This document shows, in pieces, positions 34,878 to 44,101 of a stretch of 64,000 nt of DNA. This DNA is from Pyrinomonadaceae bacterium (GTDB lineage Bacteria > Acidobacteriota > Blastocatellia > Pyrinomonadales > Pyrinomonadaceae), in assembly GCA_014534425.1 (NCBI GenBank), contig JACVRN010000010.1, forward strand, positions 1 through 64,000. The letters are read 5' to 3'. Position numbers and translations under genes: made by a program. The notes beneath the pieces are model-generated. The model did not search any database, had not been told where the DNA came from, and saw only the letters and a program-made list of their open reading frames with translations. The first letter of the stretch is position 1; each line of letters begins with the position of its first letter.

Positions 34878-35609
34878 CTATTGTAATGGAATCGATTTCC
34901 AAGACCTTCTAATCTGTTCAAGTACTATTTTACACTCGTCATAACGTGAATCTGATGCTCTTAATATAAGCTGATAGACAACCTCTGTCCCGCTACGATC
35001 TTTTCGTAAGGCCATGATCTCCGCCGCTATAACACTCTCTCCAGATTTTAGGTCTTCATGCCGGGTTACTAAGCGTACGGCAGGAACATTATCTAATTTT
35101 GTAAGGCTCTGCTCTAAAATGACAAATTCAATTTTATCTTTCTTAAAGCTGTCTATTGATGCTTTTACGGCATCATCTAGCGAAGACCATGAAAAAATAT
35201 TATACATAGCGAAGACCGTGATTCTCGGATTATCAGATACTCCGGTTGCGAATAAATCAATGTAAAACCCATGCTGCGGCATGGGTGGAGGTGAACTTAT
35301 TCCCTGTAACCCTTCAGGAATAACCACGCTGTATCCATACTCATAATTATCATATTTGCCTTTATGAATGCTGACAGTCGTTGCTGAATCGCCTTGTTCG
35401 TCTGATTGTGCTATCTGGCCATTTCTATTATTCGTCCTGTCTTGTACTAGAGGAGTTGCAGCCGCTTTCGATAATGTCTGCTGATCATTAGCGTTCATTT
35501 GTTGAGATGAAGACGAATTTTTTACTAATAGATTATTTTGTGAGCAGGTGACAACAATTAAAGCGGCTCCTCCTAAAACGCTTAGAATCAAAACGCGTCG
35601 TGCAAGCAT
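34878..35609 (-). CDS. Exported protein after RHS gene, candidate immunity protein
   Basis: The 243-aa protein has an N-terminal hydrophobic export signal ending in VVTC (LSVLGGAALIVVTCSQ), resembling but not exactly a lipobox. A Ser/Gln/Asn-rich linker to about residue 80 follows. The folded domain (YEYGYSVVIPEGLQGISSPPPMPQHGF) has the feel of PsbP/DUF1795-like domains. It starts 24 bp after the RHS stop with a strong GAGGAGG ribosome-binding site and is visibly more AT-rich than the operon's first genes. The position directly after an RHS tip and the periplasmic destination fit an immunity protein against a peptidoglycan-cleaving tip (inference). I do not recognise a named immunity family. 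Confidence 0.72.
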   Translation of the reverse strand: MLARRVLILSVLGGAALIVVTCSQNNLLVKNSSSSQQMNANDQQTLSKAAATPLVQDRTNNRNGQIAQSDEQGDSATTVSIHKGKYDNYEYGYSVVIPEGLQGISSPPPMPQHGFYIDLFATGVSDNPRITVFAMYNIFSWSSLDDAVKASIDSFKKDKIEFVILEQSLTKLDNVPAVRLVTRHEDLKSGESVIAAEIMALRKDRSGTEVVYQLILRASDSRYDECKIVLEQIRRSWKSIPLQ

Positions 35610-35633
35610 ACTAACCTCCTCACAGAATTTCGG

Positions 35634-38600
35634 TTAATACCCGGCGAAAGCCCGTTCTACTTTGTACTCATAAGCGGCTTCGGCTGCTTCAGACTCAGAC
35701 GAACCTGGCAAACTAAACATACGATGAATTTGCTGAATATTCGGATCCCTTAACGTTCCGATATTCCGAACATAACCACGATACATATTGTAGATAACAT
35801 TAACAACAGCCTTACGAATAGGATCATCTGCATCACTGTACAAGATGTTCGTAAGGGTTTCTATGTCAGATACGAACCCAAATCCCCCATTACCACTAGC
35901 ATACATTATTCCGACACCACTTCGCATCTGGTCTAGGAAATCATCGAAAAACTCAAAACCGTTCTGGCCGATAATATCCTTAACAGTTGGTGCCCAAATC
36001 GGTTTCCCCTGCTTATCAGTTTCGATGTTGTACTTAAACCCCTTTCCGGTTGGGCCGCCGGAGACTAATGCATCTATCAAGGCATACCCATTGCGAATAC
36101 CTAAGACATGTGAGAATTTTCCTTGAATCATACCTTCAAATGCTACGTATCCTTCGTCTAGTGTCTTATAAACGCCTCCCCTGCCCGGCTTGCCGCCATT
36201 CATCCCAAACGTATCCTTGCGATTTTTATATGCATAATTACGTCCCCATGATCCTTCAAGTGCGGCGATGGCAAAGACTCCGGCTGCTGATACATTTAGT
36301 CTTAGAGAAGTTCGGAGTACAAGTGCCAGATTATCTTTTATAAAGGTAGCAACGTATGCCGGAATATCCTTTTGGCCGGTCGGGTCTATTCTGCTTAACG
36401 GATTGTTCCTAACATAGGAATAAAGATTTAAGCTTTGAGGATCAGTTTGACTACCAGCGATGGGGTCAACAGATGTAAATCTTCCATGCGCTGAAGAATA
36501 ATATCTCGCCTCAAAGTAATCCAATCCACTTTCCGCATCTCTCTCTTTTTGGGTGAACTTCTGCCTCACGCTATCAATCACGTACCCGTTCTGCGTACTC
36601 CTGCCTCCTACGCTCGATGTTATCTCTTCTCCAAACGGTAAATAGTCATGCCTCGCTTTTATCCCTCCCAACTCGTCCTGTACATTGCTCCCCGTGATAA
36701 CCCTCGGCGTCCCCAAATGATCTGCTGTCAAATAGCTAGTTCCGCCTGCCTGCTGCACACTTGAATTAGTGTACTCGGCCACTAACTGCCCTCCAGCGTT
36801 GTAGACAAAGATGGTGGTCTCGCTGCCTATGACCTTCTTCACTCGCCTGCCATCCCCGTCATATTGGTATGTAGCCGCACCGTTATTGAAACTGCTCTGC
36901 TTATTCTCCCCGTCATAACCGAAGGTGCGGCCCGCGCCGTCCTGCGTCACATTCCCTGCAAGGTCATACTGACTGTTGAGCAGTCGATTATTAGTTCCGA
37001 AGGCAGAAAGCGATTGAGGAGTTAGTGTCTGGTCTTGGACATACCCTGCCGTTATGGCGCGGTTTCCCCACCTGTCATAATCGAAGGTCTGCGACAGCCC
37101 GTTGGTCTCGGAATAAGTCTTCAGCCGATTCAACTGGTCATAGCTGTAGCTCTGCGTGGCTGTAAACCCGTTCGCCGTGCCGATGGTAGGCACAGTAATG
37201 CTCTGACTACGCACGTTGCCGTTATTGTCGCTTGTCCCGTAAGAGTAGGTTAATTTCAAGCGGTCGGCGCTCGCCTCATTGGCGTCCACCGAGGACGTTC
37301 CCAGTTTAATCTCCACAGGCTGCAACCTGCTGTTAAAGCCTGTGCGCTCCCATAATCCATTCCCTAACTTGAGCGCAGTTATTCCACCATGCGCCCCGTA
37401 CTGTATGCGATTAGCCGTATCAGTGGGCGCACCTCCGGCATAGTAGTTTCCGTTCTGTTTCTTCACTCCCGATATTCTTCCGGCAGTGTCGTATTCAGTT
37501 TCTATCACTCTTCCAGAAGGATACGTCTGCGTTCGCAAATTACCCGCCAGATCGTAGCTATAGGCGAAGCTGTATGTCTCGCCGTTAGTGACCTGGTTGC
37601 TTGAAGTCACACGCCCTAAGGCGTCATAGGAGGTGTAATTAGTGGTTGAGACGGTTGAGCCGACTGAGGCGAGCATGCCTTTGCGGTTAGCCAGGGTGTC
37701 ATAGGTGTAGGTGACAGCAGGCGTGGAGTCTGAATAGCTGCGGCTGACCAAGCGGTTCAGACCGTCGTAGCCGTAAGCTGTAACTACTCCTCTGGCGTCT
37801 GTACGCGCAGTCAGGTTGCCATTACCGTCATACTGGTAAGAGATCGCTCCGCTCTCAGGGTTTTGAGCGCTCGCAAGACGCGAGATGCTGCTGTAGGAGA
37901 AAACGCGCGGCGTCTGAGTTCCCTGCGTAACCTGTACGAGGTTCCCAAGTACGTCGTAGGAATAATTGGTCGGTTGAACCGGAGCATCAACCGTGCCCAG
38001 ATTATTCGCGGCGTCCGGCTCGTCAATTCTAATCAGCCTTCCAAGAGCGTCTACTACGCTGCGCCTGACTTTACCCGCCTGATCCGTAACGGTCGTAGAG
38101 TTTGCGCTGTATGTAGTGATAACACGCCCCGTCGAGTTATCATTTATGCCGGTCGCAGGAGGCTGATTATCACCGCTAAAGGTGGCGACCTCCGTCACCC
38201 TTCCGATTGCATCCACGGTTGTGCGCGTCCATCCATTCGTAGCCGCATTACTGCCGCGCGTAGGATTGGATGAATAGGTAATCTTACCCATCTGCTCATA
38301 GACTTTCCGAGCAGAGATGGTGTAATCCGTTCCACCTTCGGTCTGCTCGGTCAGCACAACGCGCCCGAGCATGTCGCTCGTCGTACTTGTCTTCAGAAGC
38401 TGGTCATTCTCCGTGTTCAAATCGGACGCAACTACGACCTTCCTCTGACTGTCCCAATACTGAGTAGTTACGCGTCGGTGCTGGCTCACATTGCCTGCAT
38501 TCACCAGTGGCCCTGTAACCATGCCCGGCCTGCCGAAAGGATCAATATCATTCAAGCGCTGATTCATATAGCTGATGGTCGAGACCTGACCGTTAACATC

Positions 38601-40838
38601 CGTTTGGCTGGTCACAAGCCCCGTATATTGATCGTAGATGGCCGAAGTTATCTGTAAGCCGGTGCCGTTTAGCGGATCAACCTTCACACGATTCGGCTGA
38701 CCATAAGCAGGATTGTCGTATTCGAACAGCGTCACACGACCATTGGCGTCTGTAACGGATGTCTTATTGCCATAAGAATCATAAGCGGTCGAGACATCGA
38801 GCCACCTGTCATTCGCCACATTATTGTCGCCTTGATTGTCAAAGCTTGAGACTTTCGTCAGGTTGCCCAGAGTCGGCGCTGTGCCGTAAGCCAGATTGTC
38901 GTAACTGAACCGCGTGTCGGCTGGGCCTGTAGTCGTCTCCTGAACGGCGTTTAAGATGCGGGGCGTGGCAGTGCCGAGCGCACGTTTAGCATAGACGTTA
39001 CCGGAAGCGGCGCTCCCTGCCTGATTGTAATAACTGTTGTTAACTGTACGCAGCAGCACCGCGCTTTGAGGCACTCCCGTAGGCACGCCGTTGCCATCCC
39101 TGGAAACCAATCCGGGGTCGAACCAATCGTACTCTTTAGTCTCCAGAAGATTTCCGTTGTAGTCGTACTGAAAAGTCTTGGCAGACATCTTCAATTCGTT
39201 GTTCCCGGCATCCAGGAGCGTTGTATATTCGGCATCAACCACGGGGTTAAAGCTGACCTGCCCGCCGGGTGAATCCGTGTACGCGCCGCTAAAGGTGAGA
39301 TTTATCCAGTGCCTATCTACTCTGGTGAAGGGACGCACGCTTCTGAAGACCAGCCCCGCCACGCCGTAGCCGTAGCCGAAGGAAGCCAGGTGCGGGTATT
39401 TAGTCTCCAGGATAACGCTTCCGTCCGGGTTCGTGACAGAAGCGTTATTCCACAGGACAGAGTACTCCCAGGTGTCGGTCGTGTCGTCGTGTGACAGTTC
39501 TTTCTTTGTAATGTTCTCTTCGGCCAGGTTGTCCGCCTTGATAAGCGAATGCATCAAGTCCTGGCTGTAAGAATACTTAATCTCCGCACCCGACGGCGTC
39601 ACTACTTTGTTAAGAGCGCCCCAGCCTTTGGAAGCCTGCCGTGTGTAACTCTCCGGCGTCGAGCCGCACGTCCAGTTGACTAGCGGCGTCGTGACGCTTT
39701 CCGTCGTGTCCGAGTTGTAATCGAAGGTAAATTTTCGCTGCGGCTTATCAAGCTCGGTCTGTGGAAAGATTATCTCATCAATTACAGGAACCTCTTCGTT
39801 CACCTCCTGGTATCTATTACACGGAGACAGGCTGTGATAAGGAATCCAGTCCTTTACTCTGTATAGCTGTCCCTGAACCTGCGTAGCTCCGAAGTTAATA
39901 ACAATATCAATCCAGTCGCCTTCCACGGTCTGGTACTGCACTTTGCCCCGCCCGTGATTATTATTAGCCGTCGTATCTAAAACGTATCTGATTTCCCGGC
40001 CCGTCTGCTCGTCAACGTAGTGAGTTGTCAGTAAAGTCTGCGTCGAGTCCGTGTCACTGTAAATCTTAATCTTATTCCCGTTATTATCCTGTATCCTTTG
40101 AATGCCGTCCGTGGTCTGGATAATCTGTGTGCCGTCCGGCATGTAGACTTTCCAGTTGTTCTCAGTGGTAACTTCGGCGTAAAGGAAGCTGCCGTCGAAG
40201 GAGTAATACCTCATCGTCCCGTTCAGGTAAGGGGTGTAGCTGTAGTAGCCGCGAAGGAAATCCATACTGCCCCCGTAGGCTCCGTAGTCTATCGGGCGCA
40301 ACTCGTGCTCCGCGCCGTCAGGCGTGGTAAGCACGGCCTTGTACCAGTTGTAATCCTGAAGCAGAATGCGGTCGGCTTCTGAGACGGTGCCTGGTGGAGG
40401 AATCTGGTAATCGAAGTCTTCGCGCGCATTCCTGATAGTTATCTGGTAGCGGTCGCTGATGCGCCAGCCGCCCAGTTCGCTCAGTTGCAGGGTGTCAACT
40501 ACATACGGATGGTAGCCTTCGTTGGCCTGTCCGACCAGTTCTGTACGGATGATATTCCAGAGCTTGCTGTTGTACTGTGCCTTTATCGTCCAGGAGAGCT
40601 TGCCGCCCGCTACGGGAGGCAGCGCGGCCAGAGGGATAGTGATGTTTAAGTTGCCGTTCTGAAGGTTGATGTTCTCTATGTCGGAGACGGCGTAGGTGCC
40701 GTTAGGCATAGTGCCGCGATCAGGACGCGCCGCAGTCTGAGCCTCCTGCGCGCGTACGCTCACAGCTATTGCTCCTAATAGGACAAGAGTCAGACAGGCC
40801 GTGGTTACGTTTATAGCTCTCTTCACACTATCTCTCAT
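35634..40838 (-). CDS. Secreted RHS-repeat protein with glucosaminidase-like C-terminal tip
   Basis: The protein has about 1,734 aa from the ATG at 40836-40838 (GAGGA 6 nt upstream; a GTG at 40865 is also open). It has a signal peptide (VTTACLTLVLLGAIAVSVRAQ), an N-terminal beta region (about 30-600), then many RHS/YD repeats of the type YDGLNRLVSRSY and YDTLANRKG through about residue 1400. The RHS core closing motif is YYSSAHGRFTSVDP then LYSYVRNNPLSRIDPTGQ. The variable tip of 245 aa is encoded by 35637-36371. Its start has VFAIAALEGSWGRNYAYKNR then KDTFGMNG, resembling the ExSxWGxS...FGM motif of GH73-type glucosaminidases, with a putative catalytic Glu near residue 1528. RHS shells encapsulate toxins; this tip may cut peptidoglycan. 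No T6SS or VgrG genes are present, so export is by the Sec route. Confidence 0.88.
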   Translation of the reverse strand: MRDSVKRAINVTTACLTLVLLGAIAVSVRAQEAQTAARPDRGTMPNGTYAVSDIENINLQNGNLNITIPLAALPPVAGGKLSWTIKAQYNSKLWNIIRTELVGQANEGYHPYVVDTLQLSELGGWRISDRYQITIRNAREDFDYQIPPPGTVSEADRILLQDYNWYKAVLTTPDGAEHELRPIDYGAYGGSMDFLRGYYSYTPYLNGTMRYYSFDGSFLYAEVTTENNWKVYMPDGTQIIQTTDGIQRIQDNNGNKIKIYSDTDSTQTLLTTHYVDEQTGREIRYVLDTTANNNHGRGKVQYQTVEGDWIDIVINFGATQVQGQLYRVKDWIPYHSLSPCNRYQEVNEEVPVIDEIIFPQTELDKPQRKFTFDYNSDTTESVTTPLVNWTCGSTPESYTRQASKGWGALNKVVTPSGAEIKYSYSQDLMHSLIKADNLAEENITKKELSHDDTTDTWEYSVLWNNASVTNPDGSVILETKYPHLASFGYGYGVAGLVFRSVRPFTRVDRHWINLTFSGAYTDSPGGQVSFNPVVDAEYTTLLDAGNNELKMSAKTFQYDYNGNLLETKEYDWFDPGLVSRDGNGVPTGVPQSAVLLRTVNNSYYNQAGSAASGNVYAKRALGTATPRILNAVQETTTGPADTRFSYDNLAYGTAPTLGNLTKVSSFDNQGDNNVANDRWLDVSTAYDSYGNKTSVTDANGRVTLFEYDNPAYGQPNRVKVDPLNGTGLQITSAIYDQYTGLVTSQTDVNGQVSTISYMNQRLNDIDPFGRPGMVTGPLVNAGNVSQHRRVTTQYWDSQRKVVVASDLNTENDQLLKTSTTSDMLGRVVLTEQTEGGTDYTISARKVYEQMGKITYSSNPTRGSNAATNGWTRTTVDAIGRVTEVATFSGDNQPPATGINDNSTGRVITTYSANSTTVTDQAGKVRRSVVDALGRLIRIDEPDAANNLGTVDAPVQPTNYSYDVLGNLVQVTQGTQTPRVFSYSSISRLASAQNPESGAISYQYDGNGNLTARTDARGVVTAYGYDGLNRLVSRSYSDSTPAVTYTYDTLANRKGMLASVGSTVSTTNYTSYDALGRVTSSNQVTNGETYSFAYSYDLAGNLRTQTYPSGRVIETEYDTAGRISGVKKQNGNYYAGGAPTDTANRIQYGAHGGITALKLGNGLWERTGFNSRLQPVEIKLGTSSVDANEASADRLKLTYSYGTSDNNGNVRSQSITVPTIGTANGFTATQSYSYDQLNRLKTYSETNGLSQTFDYDRWGNRAITAGYVQDQTLTPQSLSAFGTNNRLLNSQYDLAGNVTQDGAGRTFGYDGENKQSSFNNGAATYQYDGDGRRVKKVIGSETTIFVYNAGGQLVAEYTNSSVQQAGGTSYLTADHLGTPRVITGSNVQDELGGIKARHDYLPFGEEITSSVGGRSTQNGYVIDSVRQKFTQKERDAESGLDYFEARYYSSAHGRFTSVDPIAGSQTDPQSLNLYSYVRNNPLSRIDPTGQKDIPAYVATFIKDNLALVLRTSLRLNVSAAGVFAIAALEGSWGRNYAYKNRKDTFGMNGGKPGRGGVYKTLDEGYVAFEGMIQGKFSHVLGIRNGYALIDALVSGGPTGKGFKYNIETDKQGKPIWAPTVKDIIGQNGFEFFDDFLDQMRSGVGIMYASGNGGFGFVSDIETLTNILYSDADDPIRKAVVNVIYNMYRGYVRNIGTLRDPNIQQIHRMFSLPGSSESEAAEAAYEYKVERAFAGY

Positions 40839-40867
40839 CGCGCGTCCTCGCATCTTTCTCGTCACTG

Positions 40868-41719
40868 TTATCTGGACTGCTGTTCGGAATAGTCAAAGCC
40901 GTTGAAGACGAGCCGCATCAGCGTCTCGCCCCGACTTGTCCAAGTGATGGCCGAAGGCATTAACTCTCCGCGCTGCTCTGTCCACCCGGACAGAGTTGCT
41001 GTGACCTCTACGCTGTCTTCTAGACTTACAATCTTGTCTATCACGCCTGTCGAAGCGTTTATCCAGTAGAGCCGCCAAGCGCTTTGCGCGCCGCTTGATG
41101 CCTCATTCGCCGTTTCCTTCACCTGCACGATGTCCCAGACCGGCCCTGAATATTCATCTCCAGCGTTTTCGGGCCGAACGCCTCTGGCTATCGTCTGATA
41201 GCTGGCCCCTCTGAGTTGCGCGAGAACGAACTGATCCGGCGTGTCAAGAACGAGCCTTTCCAGTAGCAACCTGTCGCCTGCGGTAGCAGGCGAGCCGGAA
41301 GAAAGAGCGCCTTCCTTTGCGCTCCAGGTGAGCGAAGCAGGCCCGTTACCCAGGGCCACCTCTACGCGCTCACCATCTTCGGTCTGTCGGCGTGTGATGC
41401 GTACGCTTTTCTCTTCGGCACCGCGCCGCAGTGTTCCGACCAGGACGGACTCCGCGCGCCCCGTGCTGCGAAATCTCTTGCCGAGCCTCAGCGCCAGCTT
41501 GAAAGCAGCAGGCTGACGCGCCAGCCTGGCCCGCAGGTCATTCATAGATTTCATAGCATCCTGCCGTGACGCCGAAGCGAGAGGGGTTGGAACGGGTACG
41601 GGCGGTTTGGCCCAATCAAAGCCCACGGTTCCGGCCCTCACGGAAATCAAGGTCAGAGCTATGGCGGCCACAATCAGGATGAGCGTCGGAAAGAAGAGCT
41701 TTTTTTCTTTCGTTGACAT
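40868..41719 (-). CDS. Exported/membrane-anchored protein of unknown function in the RHS operon
   Basis: The 283-aa protein has an N-terminal hydrophobic anchor or signal (FFPTLILIVAAIALTLISVRAG) followed by a Pro-rich linker (WAKPPVPVPTPLAS). The folded part has an Arg-rich helix (DLRARLARQPAAFKLALRLGKRF), then beta strands (ESVLVGTLRRGAEEKSVRITRR), and ends W-T-S-R-G-E-T-L-M-R-L-V-F-N-G-F-D-Y-S, which resembles the C-terminus of outer-membrane lipoprotein-carrier-like domains. The ribosome-binding site AAAGGA is 6-7 nt upstream. Its stop is 29 bp from the RHS start, so co-translation is likely; it may be a chaperone or anchor for the RHS protein (inference). Confidence 0.78.
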   Translation of the reverse strand: MSTKEKKLFFPTLILIVAAIALTLISVRAGTVGFDWAKPPVPVPTPLASASRQDAMKSMNDLRARLARQPAAFKLALRLGKRFRSTGRAESVLVGTLRRGAEEKSVRITRRQTEDGERVEVALGNGPASLTWSAKEGALSSGSPATAGDRLLLERLVLDTPDQFVLAQLRGASYQTIARGVRPENAGDEYSGPVWDIVQVKETANEASSGAQSAWRLYWINASTGVIDKIVSLEDSVEVTATLSGWTEQRGELMPSAITWTSRGETLMRLVFNGFDYSEQQSR

Positions 41720-41742
41720 ACCTTTGTCCTTTCTCTTCAGCC

Positions 41743-42645
41743 TTACTGAAGACTCAAGAGCACCATAATCTCCCCTTTGCCACTCGCTAAAGGCTCAAGC
41801 GCCTTGCCTATAATCGTTCCAGGGCTGTGTATCAGCCTGCCGTTTATGTTGATAGGCTCGCTCTTCATAGCCACTCCTTCCACACCACTCGTCACCAGAA
41901 GGTCGCCTATCTTGATGGCCCCGCGCGTGGCATCAACTTTGACACGGACTCTTCCCGTCGTAGCCACTTTGACCTTACCTTCACCGCCTTCTCCTAGAAT
42001 CACTCCAGGGTTATCGGAGACCACGCCCGCGACGCGCGTGTCATAAGACTCGGAAGAAGCTATGACCTGATTTGATTTTTCGGGGTCAAGGATGACGACT
42101 GTTCCGGCTGTGAGTTTCTGACGCGATGGAACCCATTCGGCTACGTCCTGGTACTTGGCGTTGATAGTCCCGCCGGTAATCGTGCCCGACGCATTCAAGT
42201 TCCCTACCACATCCAATTTTGCTGTGGGGGCGGTGGTGCCTATTCCTATGTTGCCGCCGTTGACGAGAGATAAAACCTCGCCGCCGCCTCCGTCCAGGAA
42301 GCTGAGCCTGTCGGACGTGCCGCCGTAACGGATTCTGAAACCGTTGGAGTTATTGCCCAGCACAAAAGAGACGCCGTCGTTGGCCGTACTATTAGTCGTG
42401 CTGCGCTTGAGTTGCAGCAAATCTGTGGTCGCAGCGTTATAAGGAGTGGCCCCGTCTGTGACTGTGAGCTTGGTGGTAGGGGCGCTTGTGCCTATACCTA
42501 CGTTACCCGTGTTGGTGTTGTTGATATTATTGCCGCTCGTAGCCCACTGCGCCCTCGCGCTCTGAGGCTCTACGAAAGCCCAAACGACGAACAGGAGGGC
42601 CGTGGATAAAATAGCTGCTATTCTCTGGTTTTGCTCTTTAGTCAT
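41743..42645 (-). CDS. Exported tail-fibre-like protein with GNVGIGT repeats
   Basis: The 300-aa protein has a signal peptide (AAILSTALLFVVWAFVEPQSARAQ). Two 'G-N-V/I-G-I-G-T-x-A-P-T-x-K-L' repeats (about residues 48-62 and 132-146) follow, the collagen-like or beta-helical motif frequent in phage tail fibres and surface adhesins. The C-terminal domain is AKYQDVAEWVPSRQKLTAG then YDTRVAGVVSDNPGVILGEGGEGKVKVATTGRVRVKVDATRG, found in peptidase G2/intramolecular-chaperone-like fibre ends. Of two close ATGs (42651 and 42645), the second has AAGGAG at the ideal 9 nt. It belongs to the RHS operon, between the FN3 and 283-aa genes. Confidence 0.82.
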   Translation of the reverse strand: MTKEQNQRIAAILSTALLFVVWAFVEPQSARAQWATSGNNINNTNTGNVGIGTSAPTTKLTVTDGATPYNAATTDLLQLKRSTTNSTANDGVSFVLGNNSNGFRIRYGGTSDRLSFLDGGGGEVLSLVNGGNIGIGTTAPTAKLDVVGNLNASGTITGGTINAKYQDVAEWVPSRQKLTAGTVVILDPEKSNQVIASSESYDTRVAGVVSDNPGVILGEGGEGKVKVATTGRVRVKVDATRGAIKIGDLLVTSGVEGVAMKSEPININGRLIHSPGTIIGKALEPLASGKGEIMVLLSLQ

Positions 42646-42694
42646 TACCATAATCTCCTTCGATTCCTCTCTTAAGCTCTTCGAGTTCCAGCCC

Positions 42695-43540
42695 TCATTT
42701 GACTCTCTGGCGCAACTCGTCGAAGTGCACCTTCTTGACGGCTGTAGCGGTCGTCAACGTAGGGTCTGTGTAGGACTGTGTTGATAAGGAGAGCGCTGTG
42801 AGCGCCTGATCCAGATTGGCACGGAGTTCTTCTATGTGGAGTTTCTTGATGAAGACTCCCTGCGGTGAAGGGTCTGTCCAGGTCGCCGCCTGCAACCCTG
42901 CAAGCACGCGCACGGCATCAACAGCCTGCCGTAGCTCCACGAGATGCTGCGCCTTGATGACCGTGCTGTTCGCAACGAGCGGGTCGTCCGTGAAAGTTAT
43001 AGCCGTGGCTAAATCAAGATTGCTCGCGGCTGTCGGCAGCCCCACGGAATCAACCGCCCGCACTCTGTACAGGTAAGCCACTCCGCTCGTCACACCGTTG
43101 TCTGTAAAACTTGTAGTCGTAGGGTTCGGCGTTAACTGAGTGAAGGAGCCGCCAACGCTCTGGCTTCTCTCTACTATGTAATGGTCTACGGCCCCATTGG
43201 GGGCAGTCCAGGTGAGGTTGATTTGTGCGCTGGAAACGGTTGTGGCGGAAAATGCCGTGGGTGCCGAGAGACTTGAACTGCTGCTTGCAGGCTCTTCCGT
43301 GGCAATCAATCTTCCGCCAGCGTAGATATATTCTTTCGACGGGCTGTTGGCGTTGAAATTACCAGGCGGGCTCGCAGTCGCAGGTTTTGTCATGCCGGGC
43401 AGCGCTCGCATCTTCGCCGCGATGGCTATTGAAAGCCCCAGCCCTATTATTATTGATATGAGAGCGAGCAGCTTTCGCCTGCTCTTTCTCAAGGGCCTGG
43501 CAATTTCCTTCTTCCGCCGCCGGGCTATCCTCTTAGACAT
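42695..43540 (-). CDS. Exported fibronectin type III protein with HxxELR repeats
   Basis: The 281-aa protein has a basic N-terminus, a signal-anchor (LLALISIIIGLGLSIAIAAK), and a Pro/Ser linker containing EYIYAGGRLIATEEP, a tag also found at the N-side of acidobacterial surface proteins. One FN3 domain follows (PTAFSATTVSSAQINLTWTA through YLYRVRAVDSVGLPTAAS), then three copies of 'I/V-K-x-x-H-x-x-E-L-R-x-x-(V/L)' at about 207, 242 and 275 (IKAQHLVELRQAVD; IKKLHIEELRANLD; VKKVHFDELRQRVK). The ATG at 43538-43540 with GAGGGAAG is chosen over 43579. It is the first gene of the RHS operon. An adhesin or surface-binding role is an inference. Confidence 0.82.
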   Translation of the reverse strand: MSKRIARRRKKEIARPLRKSRRKLLALISIIIGLGLSIAIAAKMRALPGMTKPATASPPGNFNANSPSKEYIYAGGRLIATEEPASSSSSLSAPTAFSATTVSSAQINLTWTAPNGAVDHYIVERSQSVGGSFTQLTPNPTTTSFTDNGVTSGVAYLYRVRAVDSVGLPTAASNLDLATAITFTDDPLVANSTVIKAQHLVELRQAVDAVRVLAGLQAATWTDPSPQGVFIKKLHIEELRANLDQALTALSLSTQSYTDPTLTTATAVKKVHFDELRQRVK

Positions 43541-44101
43541 TACTTCCCTCTCTTTCAAGACATACTCCGACCGACACACGAAACCGGTTTGATTCCCATT
43601 GTGTTGCTATAACGAGAGCCGGAAGAGTTGGATGAGACACATGACAGGATGAGAGTTTCACTCTTGACTGCCTTAGTTTTCGATGATGACTACTAAAGAA
43701 CGTTACCTTGAGGCTCAGGGAGCGAGTTGGGAGGCCCCAAACTAACGAACGGATGAACGAACCGGTGAAAAGAACGCGGGCAATCTAGAACGGAAATCAA
43801 TAGGCTGTCAACAGAAAAGTTCTACGTGAATCTCAGATTACGGATGCAAATTAATTGCGGCATTATCTAACTTCTGTCATGCCGGAAATATAAAGCACCC
43901 TGATTCTTAATGTATTTTCTTACTATGGCTTCTTCGCCCATAAGGCTAATAAGATGGTCGAATGAAAGAAGAGAGATAAAAGTGAAGGTGTAGACGGAAT
44001 TTAAAGAGAGCGAAGTGGTTTCTCTTCTCCACATTTTACATAGAAACCTTGACCCTAATAACTCGTCATGCATAATCTGCTTTCAACTAAGGAGAAAGCA
44101 C
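43541..44101. other. Intergenic region upstream of the RHS operon
   Basis: There are about 560 bp between divergent units. A weak sigma-70-like pair for the minus strand is visible (TTGACA at 43811-43806 and TAGATT at 43787-43782, 18-bp spacing). No gene with ribosome-binding site or conserved composition is found; the 68-codon minus-strand frame at 43867-44073 has no support. Confidence 0.45.

Noticed and set aside
35634-40838. RHS as T6SS or Tc-toxin component
   Set aside because: It has a Sec signal peptide and lacks a PAAR domain, VgrG neighbour or TcA/TcB partners.
43867-44073. 68-codon minus-strand frame upstream of 44102
   Set aside because: No recognisable domain, poor start signal, and it lies across the likely promoter region of the plus-strand gene.
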